Assembly: GCA_964389545.1 (NCBI GenBank)
Contig: CAYMDN010000001.1
Location: 45,495 to 109,494 of the forward strand
Source: UMGS1781 sp964389545
Lineage (GTDB): Bacteria > Bacillota > Clostridia > TANB77 > CAG-508
Direction of reading: 5' to 3'
DNA length: 64,000 nucleotides
Made by a program: the position numbers and the translations under genes
The notes under the pieces: generated by a model
Seen by the model: the letters and a program-made list of their open reading frames with translations, nothing else
Told to the model about the DNA's origin: nothing
Databases searched by the model: none
Shown: piece by piece, positions 8,560 through 16,942 of the stretch
Layout: every line of letters starts with the position of its first letter
Position numbering within the stretch: position 1 is the stretch's first letter

Positions 8560-9681
8560 TTACTCCTTCTCGCCCTCATACCCATATTCCGACCACCTAA
8601 GCAATCTAAAAAAAGCAAAAGTTAATTTCCTATCTTTTATGTTTATAATCTCTTTAATTTGCATCATTACATCCGATATATACTGTAAATTATCCTTCAC
8701 ATTTATTAAAATTTCCTCTTTAGTGTCAAAAACTTTATCTTGATGAATATAATGAAAATTATTTCTCAATTTTCTATTATTCTCACAATCTACATTCCTA
8801 AAAAGAAATAAAATTGTTTCTAACTCTTTCTTTATTGCTATATCCTGAGTACTATTAATATAACTTTGTATATTATCATAAGTTTCATCTAAAACATATG
8901 CCACCATTTTGCTAAAAAAATATATAATATAACTATTTTTAATCTCCTCATCATTTAAGTCAATCATATCTTTAAAAATTATATCTATCGTTGATAGTTG
9001 AGAATATGCAATCAAAAGTCTTTTAAGTAGTTTATCTTGTTTTATTTTAGATTTTCTTATCAAACTTACAAATGAATATGGTTGTTCTATAATTTTAGCT
9101 GGGGATGTCTCTATTTTCTTCAGAATATAATCATCATCCTCTAATCCTTCTTCTACTAGTTTATCATGTATTGTCCTAAAAAAACTCATAAGTACATTTG
9201 TATATTGCTGATAGGTCACACCTTCTTCGAAATTATTTTGAGTTACATATTGTTCCCATATGTTCGTTCCTATAAATTTTTTATTCTTATCTTCCTTCAT
9301 AAAATATAGTATAAAGTCTAGCATAGGCTTTTGTTCATCTATTGAAATTCCCATATTTTCAGTCATAATGATATCTCTATCATTAAAATTTTTTCTTTTA
9401 AATTGATGTACTGCATGTCTTAAATTTCTATTTATTTCAGAATAATCAGCCGTATCTATCTTCATATTTTCACATTTCATAATCTCATATACTATAAAGT
9501 TCATTATTACCGTTATTAGTGTAGTAGTATGCTGATTTAACCTTCTCTGCTTGTTCTCAAGCATATACTCATTATAGAAATCTAATATTTTGGTTATTGA
9601 ATATATATCTATAAACATTGCATTCCAACTATCAACAGTTTTATTGTCTATAAAACAATTGAATATATCTTCTATCTTCAT
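8560..9681 (-). CDS. Hypothetical helical protein coupled to superoxide reductase
   Basis: About 373 residues, mostly helical, no family recognised. The ATG at 9681 overlaps the TAA of the superoxide reductase gene (TAATG), with GGAG six bases upstream, so the two are translationally coupled; a GTG further upstream is less likely. The segment 'RKLRNNFHYIH' near residue 310 fits an R-x6-H pattern as in HEPN RNases, and an 'RNLRHAVH' lies near residue 86, but such matches occur by chance. A C-terminal 'LLRWSEYG' is unusual. Function unknown. Confidence 0.6.
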   Translation of the reverse strand: MKIEDIFNCFIDNKTVDSWNAMFIDIYSITKILDFYNEYMLENKQRRLNQHTTTLITVIMNFIVYEIMKCENMKIDTADYSEINRNLRHAVHQFKRKNFNDRDIIMTENMGISIDEQKPMLDFILYFMKEDKNKKFIGTNIWEQYVTQNNFEEGVTYQQYTNVLMSFFRTIHDKLVEEGLEDDDYILKKIETSPAKIIEQPYSFVSLIRKSKIKQDKLLKRLLIAYSQLSTIDIIFKDMIDLNDEEIKNSYIIYFFSKMVAYVLDETYDNIQSYINSTQDIAIKKELETILFLFRNVDCENNRKLRNNFHYIHQDKVFDTKEEILINVKDNLQYISDVMMQIKEIINIKDRKLTFAFFRLLRWSEYGYEGEKE

Positions 9682-10064
9682 TATTTTCTCCACAACCCAT
9701 GTAAATTACAATACGCGTACACTGCTTCTACTTCATCACTTTCGCACAATGCAAATGTTGCTTTTGGTTCGTCTCCTGCTTTTAGTGTTTTTCTTTGATT
9801 TCCAGTCTTTGTTTGAATTGAAATCCATTCTATATAATGTTCTTCTGTCATTGGATGTGCCACTTCTCCAACTGTTACAACAACATTGTTTCCTTCTTTA
9901 ACATATACCGGTACATGCTTTTCTACAGCACCATCTGATTCTCCTGGAATTAATTCTTGCATTTCTTCTCCACAGCATTTTATTTTGCAGTTTTCATCTC
10001 CACATTCTTTTACTAGTCCTACCATTGCTCCACATTTCTTACATTTTAAAAATTTTTGTTTCAT
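9681..10064 (-). CDS. dfx: Superoxide reductase (desulfoferrodoxin)
   Basis: 127 residues. It reduces superoxide to hydrogen peroxide in the cytoplasm of anaerobes. The N-terminal desulforedoxin-like centre has 'KCKKC' and 'KCCGEEM'. The catalytic iron ligands are seen in 'EKHVP', 'VAHPM', 'EEHYIEW' and the C-terminal 'CNLHG'. The start is the ATG at 10064, after AGGAAG; upstream in-frame starts would add a non-conserved leader. Identification is firm; the symbol varies between species. Confidence 0.9.
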   Translation of the reverse strand: MKQKFLKCKKCGAMVGLVKECGDENCKIKCCGEEMQELIPGESDGAVEKHVPVYVKEGNNVVVTVGEVAHPMTEEHYIEWISIQTKTGNQRKTLKAGDEPKATFALCESDEVEAVYAYCNLHGLWRK

Positions 10065-10106
10065 ATCTATTCTTCCTTTCATTATTAAATTTATGAACAT
10101 ATTATA

Positions 10107-10551
10107 TCACCATCTTCTTAATATTTGAACTCTAATTTTTATATCTAAAAATTCCCCTACCCACGTTGGTGAGATTGACAAAGGTTCTACATAGCTCCAC
10201 ACACCAGAGTTTCGTGCAAGGTTTCTAAGAACAGCTCTTTGAGCATTTGTCCAACCTTGTGCAACATCAAAAGCAACTCCAGCATAGTGTTGCGATTGCA
10301 AACTATGTCCACCGCTCCCACGATCTTCTAAAAGCATACCCTACTGGAATAGGAGCACCATATAAATATCTTGTAGAATTCCAACTCTGCATTGTACGTT
10401 TTGTTGTCCATAAGGTTTGGCTCTTGCTTGAACCTCTAAACTCACGTACTAATAACGTTCTATTTGTATTATATGGCATAGCTTCGCTCTCGCCTTTATA
10501 ATATGTCTCCATTCTATCTGTATCATTATTAAAAATTAGTATCTTAGCCAT
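10107..10551 (-). CDS. Peptidase M15-like cell-wall hydrolase, read through a +1 shift at CGG
   Basis: The first frame starts at ATG 10551 (GGAGG upstream) and gives 'MAKILIFNNDT...VGYAFRRSWE', then CGG (10312-10314) and a stop five codons later. Skipping the C continues as 'SWE-GGHSLQSQHYAGVAFDV', which contains the M15 motif SxHxxGxAxD. The joined product is about 147 residues. In the relatives I recall, the C-terminus has a second zinc His (TWVHFD); here it reads 'TWVGEFLD', so the enzyme may be inactive or changed. Upstream, CATACACTA on the minus strand resembles the -10 of mother-cell sporulation sigma factors (weak evidence). It could be a pseudogene, but it shares its break with four other genes. 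Confidence 0.65.
10312..10314 (-). other. +1 frameshift site, CGG (GAG CGG T)
   Basis: In-frame CGG after TGG GAG. Dropping the C gives GGT GGA CAT (Gly-Gly-His), the expected continuation of the M15 motif. One of six such sites in the window. Confidence 0.75.
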
Positions 10552-10653
10552 AAAAATCCTCCATATTATAGTGTATGAAAAAGATGTTTTTTTGATTATT
10601 TTTAGTTTTAAGTCGCTTCAACTTTACTTTTTCAATTTTCAAGTCGTGTTTGC

Positions 10654-10682
10654 TTGACTTTTGTCAAAAAAAATTATATATT
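10654..10682 (+). promoter_or_regulatory. Promoter with palindromic operator before XRE-type gene
   Basis: -35 TTGACT at 10654-10659 and -10 TATATT at 10677-10682 with a 17-base spacer. The palindrome TTGACTTTTGTCAA (10654-10667) covers the -35, suggesting repression, perhaps by the gene product. Confidence 0.55.
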
Positions 10683-10702
10683 TAAATAAGAGGTGTTTTT
10701 CT

Positions 10703-11818
10703 TTGACTAATCAAGGTTTGTCTATAAAACTTAATTACATATTGAAGAGATTAAATATGAACAAACAGGAATTTTTGTTAGAATGCAGAAAAATTAATCC
10801 AACTATTTCTAAGCCAACAATTCTAAATGTTATAAATGGCACTAACAAAGGATTTCCTACGTTAGAAACGATTGAAACTATTATGTCTGTTTGTAAAAGT
10901 TCTGATGACCCATTACTAAATAAAATTTCATACAATTACTTACTAGATGATTCCGTTAGTGAAGTTATTGACGAGAGTCAAACTCAAAATTTTAATATTA
11001 ATTTGGATGGTGAATCGCTTGAGATTTTAGAAAAATCGCCTTACGCTCATTCTCAAGTATTAAATTACTACATACAAAATTACAATATTGGCTTTTGGGA
11101 TTACTCTCATTTTCTCTATGAAACCAGCAAAATTCAAAGTCAAATATCAGATATTATAGCTATATGCAACACCACTTCTAACATAAAAGATATTTCTAAC
11201 TTATTTACAGATTTTAAAACTCAAGAACTTGCACAAATAAGAAAAAAATCTAGTAAAAAAGCCTATAAAACTTTTCTATTAGAAAAATTAAACTATGTAG
11301 AAATTTTTAATAATTCATTAGAAATCGAAGAACTCGAATCTAATTATTTAGAGATGTACCAATACTTTGCAACATATTTGAGTGATATCCTTTTTGACTA
11401 TATTTCTGGAAATGATTTTGAAAATGCAACATTTACTAACGAAGACTTAGAAAACTTCTTAGCTTATCTAAAATCAAATTATAAATATTCTCGTGCCACA
11501 TTTTTTAATAAAGTTGATGAAGGAATTAGACAAATTGACTGGTCTTTTAAATGGGTGTCTGTGTATTACAAAGACTTTCTTAAAGAAAACTTTAAAGATC
11601 AATTGGAAGCTATTCAAGGCTTAATAAATTTTAGTGATATTATAAGTGCTTATAAAAAATTTCAAATTTGTTTGGATCAACAGGCATTTGATAAACTTAC
11701 TAAGGCATTAGACAATATATCATCACTTTTATCTGTTTTAAATAAATATTGCCGATATGCTTTATCTGAATATAATACAGAAATATATAATAAAATGCTT
11801 ACTATTAAAGATTTTTAA
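10703..11818 (+). CDS. XRE-type HTH protein with long helical C-terminus
   Basis: About 371 residues. The start is a TTG at 10703, seven bases after AGAGGTG; an earlier TTG at 10661 lies within the promoter. Residues 1-65 look like a lambda-repressor-type HTH ('YILKRLNMNKQEFLLEC...TISKPTILNVINGTNKGFPTLETI'). The remainder is helical with no known domain. The palindrome at its promoter suggests autoregulation. It may control the adjacent divergent M15 gene, but this is inference. Confidence 0.65.
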   Translation: MTNQGLSIKLNYILKRLNMNKQEFLLECRKINPTISKPTILNVINGTNKGFPTLETIETIMSVCKSSDDPLLNKISYNYLLDDSVSEVIDESQTQNFNINLDGESLEILEKSPYAHSQVLNYYIQNYNIGFWDYSHFLYETSKIQSQISDIIAICNTTSNIKDISNLFTDFKTQELAQIRKKSSKKAYKTFLLEKLNYVEIFNNSLEIEELESNYLEMYQYFATYLSDILFDYISGNDFENATFTNEDLENFLAYLKSNYKYSRATFFNKVDEGIRQIDWSFKWVSVYYKDFLKENFKDQLEAIQGLINFSDIISAYKKFQICLDQQAFDKLTKALDNISSLLSVLNKYCRYALSEYNTEIYNKMLTIKDF

Positions 11819-11827
11819 CAACAAAAA

Positions 11828-11860
11828 AACTTTCATAATTTCTTATGAAAGTTTTTATTT
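11828..11860 (+). terminator. Rho-independent terminator
   Basis: Stem AACTTTCATAA / TTATGAAAGTT (11 bp, loop TTTC) followed by a T-rich run, ten bases after the XRE-type gene. Confidence 0.8.
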
Positions 11861-11868
11861 TTATTAAA

Positions 11869-12466
11869 CTATTTCATTTGAGATATTACAAATAAATCTT
11901 CTGATGGGAATAATTCGTCTCCTAGCTCTCCATTATATGCAATCCAATAAGTATGTTCATCATCTGAATATATTTCAATCTTTTCAAATTTTGCAAACTT
12001 AATTACTTGGTTCTCTGTATTTCCAAATCTATCTCTTGTTGTATCTGAAATTATGATTACCTCATTGTAAGTACTATCATATAGGATATCATATAAGCAA
12101 AGATCTCCTCTTATTGTGTTATATGCAGCTCTTATATACGAACTTTTTTTATCTTTATAGTTTTGCATAAATTCATCATATATCTCTTCGTTATATTTTG
12201 TTGTTCCTAAAATAAAACATTTATCATCTTGCGCTTTTAAAATGTCGTATCCTTTATCTAATTGTCTTATATCTGTTTTGCTTTTTACAAGTTCATTATT
12301 ATAAAACTGATCAATATTTGTTATTCTAATTTGTGGTTCTTGTGTATTGGTATCCTCTGGTTCTCCTGTTTTTCTTGCTAATATTATTGCAATACATAAT
12401 ATTCCGTACGACCACTATAATTCCAATTATTTTAAACATTGATGTTTTTTGTTTTCCTTCCTCCAT
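11869..12466 (-). CDS. Membrane-anchored hypothetical protein, read through a +1 shift at CGG
   Basis: Starts at ATG 12466 with AGAGGTG seven bases upstream. The first 20 codons end in the hydrophobic 'MFKIIGIIVVV', then an in-frame CGG (12404-12406) leads into a stop after 24 codons. Skipping the C continues as 'GILCIAIILARKTGEPED', completing one membrane anchor, and stays open to the stop at 11869, giving about 198 residues with an extracellular domain ending 'LFPSEDLFVISQMK'. Without the shift the anchor and start signals would be lost, so the restored frame is convincing although the family is unknown. Confidence 0.7.
12404..12406 (-). other. +1 frameshift site, CGG (GTA CGG A)
   Basis: In-frame CGG at codon 21. 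Dropping the C gives GGA ATA TTA (Gly-Ile-Leu) and completes a transmembrane helix. Confidence 0.75.
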
Positions 12467-12620
12467 AAAAAACACCTCTCCATTTTTACTTATATATTTC
12501 TTTTATATCACAAAATATTCATCTTGGCAAATGGTATTTTTTGAAAGTATTTATATTTGATTTAAAACAAAAAGTATGGTTTAATTATACAAGTATTAAA
12601 TTGTTCGAAAGGAGCTTTTT

Positions 12621-13706
12621 ATGTGGGATGTATTTCAATATCTTTTTATTATTGTTTTCTTTGCACCCATTATTCTTATCGTTACTACAATAATTTTAGC
12701 ATTGATTTTTAAAGATCAATCTTCTAAAATTATTGAAAAGTTTTTCTTAGTTGGATACTTCATTATAATGTTGCTAGTTTTTTCATTATTTGGAATTGCT
12801 GTTCCTGGATTATTTTTAAGTACCATTTTTGAAAACGGTTTTGGAATTGCTCTAGTAATTGCATTTATACTACTAATATGGTTCATAATAAGTTTTGTAA
12901 TTAAACTTAAAAATAGGATAGTTCTTATAAAATACAATGAACCTGAAATTTATGTAAGAGATGTTGCCGTTGAATATAGTCCTGCTGTATTGTCTTATCT
13001 AATTAATAATAAAATAGAAACAAATAAAGATTTGTCAGCAACCTTACTTGATTTATGTACTAAAAATGTTGTTTCTTTAGAACAAAGCAAAGATGATAAA
13101 ATTGAGGTAACTGACTTACAAAATAATTCTGCTATAGAACAGTTACAACCAGATGAATTTTATGCTTATAACATGTTCATTTCTGGAATTAATCATTCTA
13201 AAGTAACTGAATGGAAATTAATTGTTGAAAGAGAATACAAGAAGCACAAATTTTCTAAACCACACAAAGCAGATTTATCTTCTTATCTATATGGAATATA
13301 TTTTGTATGCTTTGTTACAGTATTCATATCGATATGTTGTGGAATATCAATTGATGCTGATTTTCTTATGAAAGCTCTTTTAATTGGTTTCTTCTCGGTG
13401 TGGGAATCAGTTATTGCATTGAGTGTAAAATCAATGTTTACGAAAAATTTAAAACCAAGTTTTGTTGATTCTTATACTCGAAAAGGTGCTATTGAATTAA
13501 ATCGTTGGAAAAAATTTAAAAAGTTCATGGAAGACTACACTTTAGTAAAAGATAAGGATTATAATGATATTGTCATTTTAGGAAAATATCTTTCATATTC
13601 TATAGCTCTTGGGATTAATAAAAATTGTGATTCAGAATTGTATAAAAAAATAGAAAAAGATTATTCTTTTAGCTTAGATAAATTTATTAATTATATTACC
13701 GAATAA
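12621..13706 (+). CDS. DUF2207-like membrane protein (C-terminal part of family)
   Basis: 361 residues. GAAAGGAG precedes the ATG at 12621. Hydrophobic segments lie near residues 5-30, 40-65 and 70-95, then 'YVRDVAVEYSPAVLSYLINNKIE' and 'DLSATLLDLCTKNVVSLEQ', two more membrane segments near 220-260, and 'GAIELNRWKKFKKFMEDY...LGKYLSYSIALGINK'. These blocks match the C-terminal half of DUF2207 membrane proteins; the N-terminal extracellular domain of longer members is missing. Function unknown. Confidence 0.7.
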   Translation: MWDVFQYLFIIVFFAPIILIVTTIILALIFKDQSSKIIEKFFLVGYFIIMLLVFSLFGIAVPGLFLSTIFENGFGIALVIAFILLIWFIISFVIKLKNRIVLIKYNEPEIYVRDVAVEYSPAVLSYLINNKIETNKDLSATLLDLCTKNVVSLEQSKDDKIEVTDLQNNSAIEQLQPDEFYAYNMFISGINHSKVTEWKLIVEREYKKHKFSKPHKADLSSYLYGIYFVCFVTVFISICCGISIDADFLMKALLIGFFSVWESVIALSVKSMFTKNLKPSFVDSYTRKGAIELNRWKKFKKFMEDYTLVKDKDYNDIVILGKYLSYSIALGINKNCDSELYKKIEKDYSFSLDKFINYITE

Positions 13707-13741
13707 AAGAGAACACATTCATTTTTGAATGTGTTCTCTTG
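13707..13741. terminator. Bidirectional terminator between convergent genes
   Basis: Stem AAGAGAACACATTC / GAATGTGTTCTCTT (14 bp, loop about 6) between two converging membrane-protein genes. Confidence 0.8.
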
Positions 13742-13744
13742 TTA

Positions 13745-14749
13745 TTAGCTTACTACTTCTGGTTTATCTTTTTGTTTCTTTAATATTATCTTTGCGACTA
13801 CTATTACAACAATTATTACTACACCAAATGCTATATATGTAATTCCAAATCCAGTAAGTACTTTTATAATATCTTCAAAAATACTCATAAAGAATGTTCC
13901 TATGCTATCATTTTCAAGTTCTAAGAATTTTAGAATATCTACACTTAATGCTGCCCTTCCTATTATTGTTATAAAAATTCCTGTTACTAATAACGCAATA
14001 GCAATGTACTTTAATCCTTTAGAAATACATTTAATATGTAATACTAATAGTATTATCATTATTACTAACACTACTCCTAAAACTACTAAAGTAACATCTC
14101 CTACTTTATTAATAAATTCTGGAACTGGATTTTTTACAACTTTAGCATCTTCGTCTGCATCACTCATTTCTTTCATACTTTCTATGAATTGATTGTTAAG
14201 TTCTGTTGAAAGTTCATTTACAAATTTATCTACTTCAACTTTGGCTTCTTCAGTTAGTTTTATATTGTGTTCCTTTGTAATACTGTCTATTGTCCCTTGT
14301 AGCATATCTTTTACAACATTGTTTTCTTCTGAGAACTCTTCTTGCTCATAAAATACTTTTACAGCAAATTCAAATAGACTGTTTATATTTTCCTCTGTAT
14401 TAAAGTATTTTAATACGTCAGCTACCGAACCTTTGGCAGTTTGGATTGCTTCTTGCACCTCTGGTGCTTTCATTGCTGCATCAATTGCTGCTTGATTATT
14501 TGTGCTTTCTGCAAGACTAGTTCTTACTTGTTCTGTTATTTCTCTTTCTAATGTATTCAAAGATTTATCCATTGTTTCATCAACTGCTTTTGTAACGTCT
14601 TTGCTAATATCTGATTTAGAAAGTGCATTTATAACAGATTCTTTCTTTAATACTGTATCTCTTGCAGATGCAAGGACTGTATAGACAATAATACTTGCAA
14701 TCAATACTATAGTTAGTATTATTGATAAAATAGCTCTTAAAATTTTCAT
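13745..14749 (-). CDS. Membrane protein with large extracytoplasmic helical domain
   Basis: About 334 residues. The ATG at 14749 follows GGAGG; an earlier in-frame start adds 12 residues without a binding site. The protein has one N-terminal membrane segment (residues 3-25), a charged helical region of about 190 residues, then three membrane segments near 205-225, 235-255 and 295-320, and a lysine-rich tail. No family recognised. Confidence 0.6.
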   Translation of the reverse strand: MKILRAILSIILTIVLIASIIVYTVLASARDTVLKKESVINALSKSDISKDVTKAVDETMDKSLNTLEREITEQVRTSLAESTNNQAAIDAAMKAPEVQEAIQTAKGSVADVLKYFNTEENINSLFEFAVKVFYEQEEFSEENNVVKDMLQGTIDSITKEHNIKLTEEAKVEVDKFVNELSTELNNQFIESMKEMSDADEDAKVVKNPVPEFINKVGDVTLVVLGVVLVIMIILLVLHIKCISKGLKYIAIALLVTGIFITIIGRAALSVDILKFLELENDSIGTFFMSIFEDIIKVLTGFGITYIAFGVVIIVVIVVAKIILKKQKDKPEVVS

Positions 14750-14878
14750 TGTACACCTCCATATTTTATTTAATAATAATATCACATACTATTAAAAATA
14801 ATCAATTCCATTTGATTGATTAATATTTATTCTTGTGATATAACTATTATAATGTAAAAGTTTAGAAAGAGGATACAA

Positions 14879-16897
14879 ATGAATTTAGAAGAAGCATATG
14901 ATATAACTAGATTAAGCAAAGAAGAAGAAAGTTCTATACACAAGTACGTATATACTTGGCACACAGCAATTAATGCTTTAGCTGATTTCACACCAAGAAC
15001 ATATAAAGAACTTTCATCACATTGGATTTTTCCGGAAACACCACAAGAAGTGGCAGAAAATCTTGATGATTTCGTTAACATTTATTCAGCCATGTATAAA
15101 AATGGTAAAACAAGTCAACCGCCAAGAAATCTTTATCGTGGTACAAGCAATGCAAGAATTAGAGCAATGGGTATGACAATGCCCTCATTTGTTTCAACAA
15201 CTACAGATCAAAATATAGCTAAAACATTTTGTGAATATGGTGATGGTGCTGTAGCTGATATACGTGTAGATGAACCCATTCCATATTTATATGGTACACA
15301 ATTTCGTAGTGAAAATTCAAAAGATGAGAAAGAATATATCCTTGCACCTTTTTGTAGAACTACAGTATATCCTGGTAGACGTGCAGATGATAAGTATAGC
15401 TTTAGCTATTATCAATTAATAGTTAGGAAGCCAGAATTAGAAGACGTTCCAGCAGATGAATTGCAACAGATGCGTTCAGAAATTGTAGAAGGTTTCCAGC
15501 AGAATATTGCTGATATTAAAACCTTCAATAACCTTCAAGATCGAAAAGAATTTTTAGATGAAAAATATGCGAGATATAAAAATGATCCCGAAGAAAGAGC
15601 ATATATATTAGAAGAAAGTAAACAAGTTACTGCTCAAATAGATGAATTATTCTCTAAAACATATAAATTTAGCAGAATGCTAACAAGATATTTAAAAGGA
15701 ATGTGCAGGCAAAAAGAAATAGAAATTGACCAAGCTCAAGAATTAATAGATTCAGATAAACAAGCAAAAAAAGAAACTGAAGAAAAAAGATTAGCTGAAG
15801 AAAAGGCAATGCAAGAAAGATATCAGCAGGAAGTCGCTAGAAAGCAGTTAGTTTCCGAACTTACATATAAATTAGATGATGGTTCTGTTAATACTGGCGC
15901 TCTAGAAACTAGTGTTTCACGAGTTGTTACTGCTTTAACCGAGTCTGAAGATGTCAGAAATAACATTGGTAAAAAATTTGGATTTACGCTTAGTAGCTCA
16001 CTTGCTACAACTCAAATCCCTTCTATTATTGAACAAATTAAAAGTAATATGCAAGCAATTAGAGATAAAATTGATGGTATACAATTAGATGAATCAACCG
16101 CTCTCCCTACTGCTGAATCTATTTCTAAAGGAATGACTCCGTTATTAGATGGTGTTTCTTATGGCTTAGAACTTCGAGGTGGATTTGCAGAAATTCAAGA
16201 TATGTATAGAGAACAACTTGAAGATGAATTAAAAGGTAAGATATATTTAAAAGTGCAAGAAGCTATACAAAGAGCAAAATATAATAAATATGGTGCAGAT
16301 AGAGAACAATTATCTCGAGAAAAAGTTGGTCTATTAGGCAAATTATTCGGTAAAGAAACTCTTAGACAAACTCAACTTACGAATCTTGAACTAAAAATGA
16401 AATTAGCTCAAACTAGTCAAATAGCATTACCTGATAAGATAAGCATTAGAGAATTATTAGCAGATATGCACATATGTGCGGACACACAATTAGGTGGTAC
16501 ATTCTCTCAAGAAATGCAGTCTTTATATGATCAAATTAAACAATCTTTTCAAGATACAAAATCTGGTACTTTCACTGAAGATTATATTAAATCTATTGCG
16601 CGTGAAAGATTAGCAAAATCTTCTAAGTCTGGATTACCTGCTGTTCAAAGCGATCTTCCAAAAGGTTCAAGAGCACAAATAGATTTTCTTTTAGATGAAA
16701 ATAAAAAATTGCAAGAGCAAATTGATTCACAAAGTAGATTAAAACATACAAGTATTAGACAACCTGTTAAAACAGGTAATCCTTTGAAAATGCTAGAAGA
16801 TAGATTAATGGGAATCGCAAATAATACTAGAGAGCGAACACCTGAGGAACTACAACAAAGTATTGATGAACAAGATACTGTTGATTTATGGAAATAA
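14879..16897 (+). CDS. Putative ADP-ribosyltransferase with coiled-coil C-terminus
   Basis: 672 residues. The N-terminal 160 residues show the R-S-E pattern of arginine-type ADP-ribosyltransferases: R87 in 'NLYRGTS', 'PSFVSTTTD' (S106-T-T) and E150-x-E152 in 'KDEKEYILAPF', where the ExE motif is expected. Residues 165-670 are helical with charged coiled-coil stretches and lack a signal peptide. Such fusions are known among toxins, phage proteins and secreted effectors. AGAGGA lies before the ATG, and the gene has its own terminator, so it is a single-gene unit. The activity is inferred from motifs. Confidence 0.65.
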   Translation: MNLEEAYDITRLSKEEESSIHKYVYTWHTAINALADFTPRTYKELSSHWIFPETPQEVAENLDDFVNIYSAMYKNGKTSQPPRNLYRGTSNARIRAMGMTMPSFVSTTTDQNIAKTFCEYGDGAVADIRVDEPIPYLYGTQFRSENSKDEKEYILAPFCRTTVYPGRRADDKYSFSYYQLIVRKPELEDVPADELQQMRSEIVEGFQQNIADIKTFNNLQDRKEFLDEKYARYKNDPEERAYILEESKQVTAQIDELFSKTYKFSRMLTRYLKGMCRQKEIEIDQAQELIDSDKQAKKETEEKRLAEEKAMQERYQQEVARKQLVSELTYKLDDGSVNTGALETSVSRVVTALTESEDVRNNIGKKFGFTLSSSLATTQIPSIIEQIKSNMQAIRDKIDGIQLDESTALPTAESISKGMTPLLDGVSYGLELRGGFAEIQDMYREQLEDELKGKIYLKVQEAIQRAKYNKYGADREQLSREKVGLLGKLFGKETLRQTQLTNLELKMKLAQTSQIALPDKISIRELLADMHICADTQLGGTFSQEMQSLYDQIKQSFQDTKSGTFTEDYIKSIARERLAKSSKSGLPAVQSDLPKGSRAQIDFLLDENKKLQEQIDSQSRLKHTSIRQPVKTGNPLKMLEDRLMGIANNTRERTPEELQQSIDEQDTVDLWK

Positions 16898-16902
16898 AAC
16901 AA

Positions 16903-16938
16903 AACTCTTCAAATATTAATTTGAAGAGTTTTTATTTG
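16903..16938. terminator. Bidirectional terminator
   Basis: Stem AACTCTTCAAAT / ATTTGAAGAGTT (12 bp, loop ATTA) followed by TTTATTT. It separates the ADP-ribosyltransferase gene from the convergent aspS. Confidence 0.8.
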
Positions 16939-16942
16939 TCTT

